The notes under the pieces were generated by a model. It ran no database searches, was not told where the DNA came from, and saw nothing but the letters and a program-made list of their open reading frames with translations. A program made the position numbers and the translations under genes. Positions 60,101 through 64,000 of a stretch of 64,000 bases of DNA are shown piece after piece. Every line of letters starts with the position of its first letter. Within the stretch, counting starts at the first letter, position 1. This DNA comes from Beroe forskalii (Eukaryota; Ctenophora; Nuda; Beroida; Beroidae): NCBI GenBank assembly GCA_011033025.1, contig WFMF01000684.1, positions 1 through 64,000 on the forward strand, written 5' to 3'.

Positions 60101-62679
60101 CCTTGATCACTTGATAACTGAAGAACAGACATTCCACCAATTTTACCCCCTCACTGGTGTTGTTGTTGGGAATGGAACCACAAAATAAGCGAAATACAAA
60201 TAACCTGCTCTGATTATTGATAACTGTGCCCTATGACCTAAGCAATAAGCTGCCACTAAAATGGATTATAATATGCCTGGCGAAGGCTCAAGGCATCAAT
60301 TATCAAATTCAAATCTCCAAGAAATTTTAAATTTGCAAGAAATTAGAAATTATCTATCTAATTATTCAAATCCTAACAAAGATATCTCAGACATTAAATC
60401 AGGGTATAGCAGGTAAATAGCTGATAAAGTTTGAGATACGAGAGATCTGACCTGCCATCACTTTACTCAACGTTGAACATAAAACAACAAAGATCTCCAG
60501 GCTGTTGATTGTGTGAGTGTGGCTTGAAACAGTTCAAGGAATTACATCATACATATCAAAATATAATACAGTATTAATACGACATTAATCAGATGGTTTT
60601 CTAAAGCTTATAGTCTAAACATCAGCTCTCATATCAGTTAAATCTTTCAACTTCTATCCATTGGGTAGGCATTATCTTATTTCTTTGTGATGATAGGAGC
60701 TATGTAAACAATGTTAATAAATGTTTTTATCGTGATTACCTTGCTGTGTATCCTGAGTGGGACCATCTCTTATCTCTCTGATTTGAGATAAGAACTCTTC
60801 CAATTCTTTGTTAATTCTGTCTTGTTCATCCATGTCCAAGTCTTTCGAAGGTAGCTCATCTTGTTCTTCAAACACTGACACCTGCGAAATAAAACAACTC
60901 ATTTAACAAGATTACTAACAATCGTTCATTGTAAACATTGGTATGCAAAGAATGCAACATTGTGATCACTGGCATCAAACTAAAAATCCCGGATGTTATA
61001 GTGCTCACTGATTCATCACTGATCAGAAGTTATAAGATATGATATTGCAAATGAATTTATCCACCTATACTTATAGCCCTTCTTCTCTCATAGTCTTATC
61101 CCTGCAAGTTTCATGCAATTTATTGCATAGGTAATTTCTCCAATTTCATACTTTCATTTTTTTACTTTTTCAATGTTAAAATAGCCATGTACTTACTAGT
61201 TATTTGGCACATTAACATCAGATTGTACATCGTACTAGGTAGGTATACACCAATATAATTATGTTATCATGACAATTTCAGATGATGGCACCTACTGGCT
61301 TCTGTAGAAGCGACATGACAGCTGTATTTGAGTTAGCACCATCTCTCATACTCGAAACCATACTTGAAAGAAAGTTACTTGTTTCCACACTAACAGGATG
61401 ATCCTTCAGAACTTTCTGCAGAGAATTAAAATAGAAATTGTTAAGATCTTATCCAAGGACTGAAAAATCTGAATTTATAATTAATGAACTAAGTACTGTA
61501 GTACTAAGAATATTATTTGCAACAGATAGTGGACTGTTTAAAAGAGGTCTTTACTCTTTCATGCTGCTAATATTCTGCACTTCTGATTAATTTTCAGTTG
61601 TTACTAACCTTTGGTTGGGGAATTGATGAACTTTTCACCCATTCTTCTGTCTTATTCTGCAGCAATTTCTTAGGCATGGGCTTTGATTTTAATTGAACTT
61701 CTTCTGAAATGGGAATTATTGTTAGGTTGAATTATTTGAAAAAGTTCATCAACAAGTTATTTAGTAGTCAATCAACTGTTGATATGTTCTAGCAATAAAT
61801 GTATAAATGTTAAAAGTACCTATATATTTATTCTGAATTTAGAAATATTCGAATATTGGAGGTTACTGTCCTCTTATCCTTAAATGAATTTTAAAACTGT
61901 TGCCTAATTCAGTTATTTCAGGCCCTTCCTTTCAATCCATATTAATATCCCTGAGGTTTAAGCATTTATTTTGTTGTGAAGTTTAAAAATATTCCTAAAT
62001 TTCTTAACTCCAAACTGATGATTATGAGAGTTTTGTGGCTTGACTTTTACAAAGAAGACTGTATTTCTGTATATGCTTACTTTTGTACAAATAAGATAAT
62101 AAATTCATATAATTTGTCTAAATTGTTTATGAATTTTTGTCATAATGAATAATAAACTACCTTCTTGCCAAGCATTATCTTTTCTATTGATCATAGGCGG
62201 TCCCCAGCTATCAGTGTTAGGAGGAGCTCTACCACCTTGATCATCTTCTTGCCTGTTACTATAAAGTTAAATTTGTTTATTGTTGTTAATAAGTCAATAG
62301 TATCCTACCCAGAATGGTACCGACAATAATATCCTGCTCAGTACTGATGAATTCAATATAAAACTCAAAGAAAATATTTTTTCTTAATACTTTCAGAACT
62401 CAAATAATAGTATTATAGTAAGTACCCACAACACAGCACTTTTGAATATTTTTTAATCATAATTGAATAGTAGTTTTGATAGGTTTAGATGAACCTGATC
62501 ATATAACATTTCCAGTGTAGGTATCTATATCTATACCTATATGATATGTTTATAATTCTACTATTGATAGGATTAAGGTACCATGATTTAGAGATGATCT
62601 CCATGGTAGATGTACTTGCAGCAGAGGGTACTCTTGTTATGTAAGGAGATGTTAAATCCTGTTGTGTATTATCATCCAT
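36117..62679 (-). CDS. FSIP1: Fibrous sheath-interacting protein 1 ortholog (15 exons)
   Basis: Exons in coding order: 62679-62582, 62252-62161, 61703-61609, 61415-61296, 60881-60740, 52128-52000, 51098-50928, 49962-49899, 49502-49388, 49107-49017, 48818-48491, 48338-48224, 39091-38939, 37345-37193, 36233-36117. Total 1983 bp, 660 residues; phases match at every junction. In vertebrates FSIP1 is a coiled-coil protein of the sperm flagellar fibrous sheath, associated with cilia and flagella. Family evidence: KAAQKMKRLDEKLKLA followed by REKEVKRQREIMNKQ (exons 9-10), PIFTTQI (exon 11), and across the exon 11/12 junction NFIARNKELA leading to EDEKKRLQELLSDVD, the most conserved FSIP1 block, followed by DEQKRLKEIESLL and LDELLAQCRAE near the C-terminus. 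The protein is hydrophilic, without signal peptide or membrane segment. The donors of exons 8 (GTTCGA) and 12 (GTTTTT) are weak, so those ends are less certain. Its introns host two SRCR genes and a 4.65-kb inverted-repeat element. Confidence 0.82.
37346..38938. repeat. FSIP1 intron 13 with two foldbacks
   Basis: At 38218-38375, ATATGTGTCCCATATAA faces TTATATGGGACACAAG as imperfect inverted arms. At 38419-38472, TTGTCCGACGTTGTCTGA faces TCAGACAACGTCTGACAA around CCCTCGCGTGGG. Both are MITE-like. The rest of this 1.6-kb intron holds nothing I recognise. Confidence 0.55.
39215..43869. mobile_element. 4.65-kb element with 1.1-kb terminal inverted repeats
   Basis: The termini read TAGTAAGGGAT at 39215 and ATCCCTTACTA at 43869, flanked on each side by GGA and possibly generated with a TA duplication. 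The arms (about 39215-40294 and 42757-43869) are closely similar in inverted orientation and are themselves built of about three diverged subrepeats of 340-350 bp, each with GATATCTCGGCTTCC, TTGGGCGGGTCATGGTCCC, GAACCGTTTTCGAGATAATC and AGTGGTCCCGGTAAATA. The centre contains a direct duplication with an offset of about 1.3 kb (40560-40860 against 41857-42160). No transposase is seen, so the element is non-autonomous. It sits in the 9.1-kb FSIP1 intron 12. Confidence 0.85.
41857..42614 (+). pseudogene. Decayed passenger: C-terminal part of a membrane protein inside the inverted-repeat element
   Basis: Plus-strand reading from about 41959 gives an extracellular-looking segment with Cys and N-glycosylation sites (SCSCLNSVFNITCPF, NHSSIAV), then stops and frame changes. 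At about 42460-42614 comes a membrane helix with cytosolic tail ending at TAG: KRTEISLLAVVMLFIVASM, ILCAFCWRKKCRN, LMGLKDK. An earlier partial copy of the first segment lies at 40550-40876. The order (ectodomain, transmembrane helix, short basic tail) looks like the end of a host type I membrane protein captured by the element and now inactive. The family is not recognised. Reverse-strand frames here are probably shadows. Confidence 0.45.
44394..44462 (+). other. Possible exon of an unknown nested gene
   Basis: Between TTTTCAG and GTAGGT lies an open 69-bp segment (phase 1 to phase 1) reading EDPFGKKDYLNIAIGSRW. The composition is protein-like and both splice signals are good, but no partner exon with matching phase was found. 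It lies in FSIP1 intron 12 on the opposite strand, 530 bp beyond the inverted-repeat element. A GGTGGTGGT microsatellite follows at 44698-44741. Confidence 0.3.
45122..45469 (+). CDS. Possible terminal exon of an unknown nested gene (Tyr-motif tail)
   Basis: Open to a TAA at 45467-45469. The last 90 or so residues look coding: hydrophilic, with two tyrosine motifs in an SH2-binding style (HSYETLNSAQ and SSEFYEMAG) and a C-terminus NSNWYVGEPA. Any true exon probably begins at an internal acceptor such as TTGGCCAG at 45177, not at the left limit of the open frame. This would fit the cytosolic tail of a receptor, but no membrane segment or upstream exon was found, so the role is unknown. A diverged duplicate of the surrounding DNA lies near 46440-46870, where the frame is not conserved. 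Confidence 0.35.
   Translation: MSWFMIDHISESFILILASNHIIVYLNLENQSRRGKNNSEHCNGLISATQQIRNVTRNENGDHSYETLNSAQPNESSEFYEMAGTRANIWHVERNRPRDISSARVNSNWYVGEPA
45655..46870. repeat. Diverged local duplication and a MITE
   Basis: GGAAATTAAGCGCCTACATAC...GTAGGCGCAATTCTTGTTT (45667-45732) recurs as GGAAATTAAGCGCCTGCATAC...GCAGGCGCAATTCTTGTTT (46791-46860), each with complementary ends. At 46152-46355 is an inverted-repeat element with TACCTTACGAGACAAATTTA / TAAATTTATTTCGTAAGGTA ends and GGTACGAAATTTGGGGA / TCCCCAAATTTCGTACC inner arms. TTTTGTTNTACAAAAAGGCA near 44600 and 45750 is another shared word. From 46925 to 48223 I recognise nothing. Confidence 0.55.
51602..51998. repeat. VNTR of about 15/30 bp next to an FSIP1 exon
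   Basis: About 400 bp of tandem words, on the plus strand TTCC(C/T)ACCTCAGTAG and variants TCCCACACCAGCAA, CTCTGTAATTCCCAAC and CTCAGAGCGTCCCA. On the FSIP1 (minus) strand it reads GAGGTGGGAA-type units and stays open, encoding E-V-G-rich repeats for about 130 codons directly downstream of exon 6. I place the exon 6 donor at GAAG|GTGAGA (52000/51999), which makes the array intronic, because the next exon continues in the right phase. Confidence 0.8.
52349..52505. repeat. Dispersed repeat, copy 2
   Basis: Second copy of the family seen at 10820-10985: GATACGAG, AGAAGCTTTCGAAAATC, TGTGATTATCGTCGTCAGCTGA, then GAGTGGTGTCA and GGGTGGGTGG. Minus-strand 52408-52379 repeats the CTGACGA-stem-GAAA arrangement with the same stem and a loop changed from ACAT to ACAA. 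It lies in FSIP1 intron 5. Confidence 0.5.
53682..53860. repeat. Multi-hairpin foldback element
   Basis: Outer arms ACTATATAACCACGCG (53684) and CGCGTGGTTATATAGT (53838) are perfect, continuing as AGAGGGAGACTTT against AAAGTCTCTCTTTT. Inside are three stems: ATTCGCCACGCGCAGCGTGGTGAAT, CAATTAGGCGCG...GTCTAATTG and TATAGTACGAAC...GTGCTATA. The cruciform-like layout is typical of a foldback transposon. No gene is seen here, nor in the rest of 52506-54992, apart from short GGGTAAATAAACA and TCTACTGATGGA repeats at 54520-54720. Confidence 0.75.
54993..55527 (+). CDS. Secreted or membrane SRCR-domain protein, first copy (N-terminal exons)
   Basis: Exon 1, 54993-55077: ATG with a hydrophobic signal peptide (ITTRILFFIQVIGVLG). 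Exon 2, 55213-55527: one complete scavenger receptor Cys-rich domain (SLVDQTGAPYEGPAYALLLY, GGTVCDDGFS, VICKTMGR, DDVRCASP, SQCTY, NCGHTEDVLLAC) with the six cysteines of the shorter SRCR class. Phase matches (phase 1). The donor is CTCAG|GCAAGT, a GC-type donor, and its neighbourhood is duplicated as a 22-bp repeat. A possible third exon at 55809-56010 fits the phase (VNVGATVSRIVCTSNMVVSC) and ends in a stop, but its acceptor is weak. SRCR proteins bind ligands or aggregate cells at the surface. The gene lies antisense within FSIP1 intron 5. Confidence 0.8.
55809..56010 (+). other. Possible third exon of the first SRCR gene
   Basis: After GTGATCAG the phase-1 frame continues SVNVGATVSRIVCTSNMVV, with further Cys (SCQFFEME, FPVDCKY), to a TAA at 56008-56010. 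Regular Cys spacing and phase are in favour; the lack of a pyrimidine tract is against. Another Cys-bearing open stretch (VVTVHCNFNGKGK) lies near 56075-56150. From there to 59068 I recognise nothing; the region is AT-rich without repeats I can define. Confidence 0.35.
59069..59637 (+). CDS. SRCR-domain protein, second copy
   Basis: Exon 1, 59069-59124: MKILKRILLFIQIIALLE, a signal peptide clearly homologous to that of the first SRCR gene. Exon 2 begins at 59310, using the second AG of TTTTCAGGCAG, which restores the phase (phase 2), and encodes one SRCR domain (FRFVDKYGQPTDGTELALLL, GGTVCDDDFD, NIICQAAMGR, IDNVNCASAENWSECSY, NCKHNEDVLLNC). It either splices at 59626 (ACAG|GTTTAC) or ends at the TGA at 59635-59637, giving a small secreted single-domain protein. 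It is a local duplicate of 54993-55527, about 4 kb apart, in the same FSIP1 intron. No further exon was found between 59638 and 60739. Confidence 0.78.
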
Positions 62680-62682
62680 TTT

Positions 62683-63290
62683 CTGTAATGATCATAGATG
62701 TTTGGACTCTCTACCTAATCACAAATAGACTAATCAGGCAAATATAAATCTTGCTTTCTTACAAATATCATGAAAGCCTGGGTCTATGCTATTGATGAAT
62801 TAATTTAAGTACCTAATTGGGGTAAAAATGTATGCAAATTTCCAGAAAAATCAGGGAAAACAAATTTTTAGGAAAAACAAATTATTCTAATCAATTGCAT
62901 AAAATCAGGCAAAAAACATAACTTTACTGCTAAGAGACTAAACTGTTAAGAGACTAAACTTGACTGCTAAGAGACTAAACTGAATTCAGTTTAGATGCCT
63001 ATTGCCTACCACTCCCTAATTATTCATCTATGCTTTTCTTTAAGTGAATCTTTGATAACATTGAATAAATAAATGCATCACTTACTCATGGAAACCCATT
63101 CACACATTAATTGATCAGGGAAGTGATGGCCGCAATGGGCTTTTTCTGACTCCAAATTCTGCTTTACATGCAACATGAGTGCAAAATTACGTTTAGTTTA
63201 GTTTAAAATTTTGTCATACAACAACACAATTGGATACAATTCCTCGCCACACTTATTCATCATGTACCCTAACTCGAAATACAACAATAA
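62683..63290. other. Upstream region of the FSIP1 gene
   Basis: No coding exon is seen. An acceptor (TTACAG) lies just before the FSIP1 ATG on the minus strand, so a 5' UTR exon should lie at or beyond this region. TAAGAGACTAAACT occurs three times at 62931-62980 with a facing AGTTTAG, forming a small hairpin. Confidence 0.4.
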
Positions 63291-63424
63291 ATTAAAAACA
63301 TAAGCATAATTGTACCACAAGCAGGTACCAATCATAAATAAAATAAGGCAGGCTCATGACTTCATAATATACATACAATATTAGATATACATACAATATT
63401 AGATATACATACAATATTAGAGAA

Positions 63425-64000
63425 GAAGGCAAAACTAAGAGTTCTCGTTTTGTCCCGTCATTGCAGTGCCAAGAACGATATAAAGCATCATTAGTTATAG
63501 ACAAACGATTAAACTGTTTAAAGTATGATAAAAGTTCTGGTGGAGTTTCTACTACTTGTATTGTTTTAGGAGGGCTTTTGTCAGCGACCCACTGTCTTAC
63601 AGTGGATAGTATTGGGTCAGCTTTCTGAGCGTCAATTATTTCCTGAAGTGTCAGGTATTCTGTTGTGGGTGTTTTGTTACATGAAACAGTGGTAGTAGCA
63701 ACAATCGGGGAAACTTCGTGTGTACTATCGTGTGTGCTGTCGTGTGTAACGTCGTGCGTGGTGTTGTGAGTTTGCGTGTGGACTGATTTACCATCAAGGC
63801 AGTGACGTGAGAAGTAATCAGGAACAATATGATTTATACCGTCAATGTGGACAATGTTAAACGTAAATTCGCTAAGATAATTAATTTGTCGCATCTGCAC
63901 TGATGTTCCCTTAGTAAAGAGTTTTTGCCAGCCCAAGAGGGGTTTACAGTCTGTATGAACATCAAACTCTTTCCCAAGAAGGTATTCCCGAAAGTGTTTG
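63425..64000 (-). pseudogene. Ty3/gypsy pol fragment, truncated and running off the window
   Basis: The minus-strand frame enters from the right edge with the end of the RNase H domain (FREYLLGKEFDVHTDCKPL, INYLSEFTFNIVHIDGINH, DYFSRH), then a linker with a Thr/His-rich repeat (THDSTHDSTHE), then the pre-integrase segment (DAQKADPILSTVRQWVADKS, LYRSWHCNDGTKRELLVLPSS). The HHCC zinc finger and integrase core that should follow are missing: the frame runs into three copies of an 18-bp word (ATATACATACAATATTAG, 63367-63420) and stops at 63292. It is therefore a 3'-truncated, dead retrotransposon copy. Confidence 0.88.

Overview
The window is animal nuclear DNA: AT-rich, densely intronic, and full of foldback, tandem and transposon-derived repeats. 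Two single-copy animal genes can be rebuilt exon by exon. One is an unconventional myosin of class VI (plus strand, 17784-34290). The other is an ortholog of fibrous sheath-interacting protein 1, FSIP1 (minus strand, 62679-36117). The SRCR domains are of a type abundant in sponges and cnidarians, and the decayed reverse transcriptase belongs to a family I associate with those groups. This suggests a non-bilaterian marine or freshwater animal, most likely a sponge; that is inference, and the lineage cannot be fixed from this window alone.

Layout, left to right. 1-2.3 kb: no gene, one large foldback. 2.3-4.8 kb: a five-exon minus-strand gene for a protein of 203 residues that I do not recognise. 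4.8-8 kb: intergenic, with a short tandem repeat. 8.04-10.0 kb: a 29-unit minisatellite with a 69-bp period. 10.07-17.54 kb: two nearly identical direct repeats of about 460 bp enclosing a 6.5-kb element with terminal inverted repeats; inside it are hairpins, a decayed RNase H-bearing LINE and a degenerate tandem repeat. 17.8-34.3 kb: the myosin VI gene in 30 exons, with an antisense decayed retroelement, a foldback insertion next to a splice donor, tandem repeats and palindromes in its introns, and a tandem array of splice-acceptor copies before its last exon. 34.6-36.1 kb: gap between two convergent genes, holding foldbacks. 36.1-62.7 kb: the FSIP1-like gene in 15 exons. Its largest introns hold a 4.65-kb inverted-repeat element with a decayed membrane-protein passenger, possible exons of an unknown nested gene, and two related plus-strand SRCR genes with signal peptides. 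63.3-64 kb: a truncated Ty3/gypsy pol fragment running off the right edge.

The two main genes are arranged tail to tail and nothing in the sequence links them functionally. The SRCR genes are nested antisense in an FSIP1 intron and look like a local duplication. Splice phases match at almost every junction of the three multi-exon models, which is the strongest evidence for them. The exceptions are one apparent frameshift at a run of five C in myosin exon 9 and one junction after myosin exon 25 that lacks a GT donor. No RNA genes, CRISPR arrays or bacterial-type operons were found. I see no convincing undescribed multi-gene system. The best candidates for new biology are the tandem acceptor array in the myosin gene, the passenger-carrying inverted-repeat element, and a recurring CTGANGA-stem-GAAA motif that resembles a hammerhead core.
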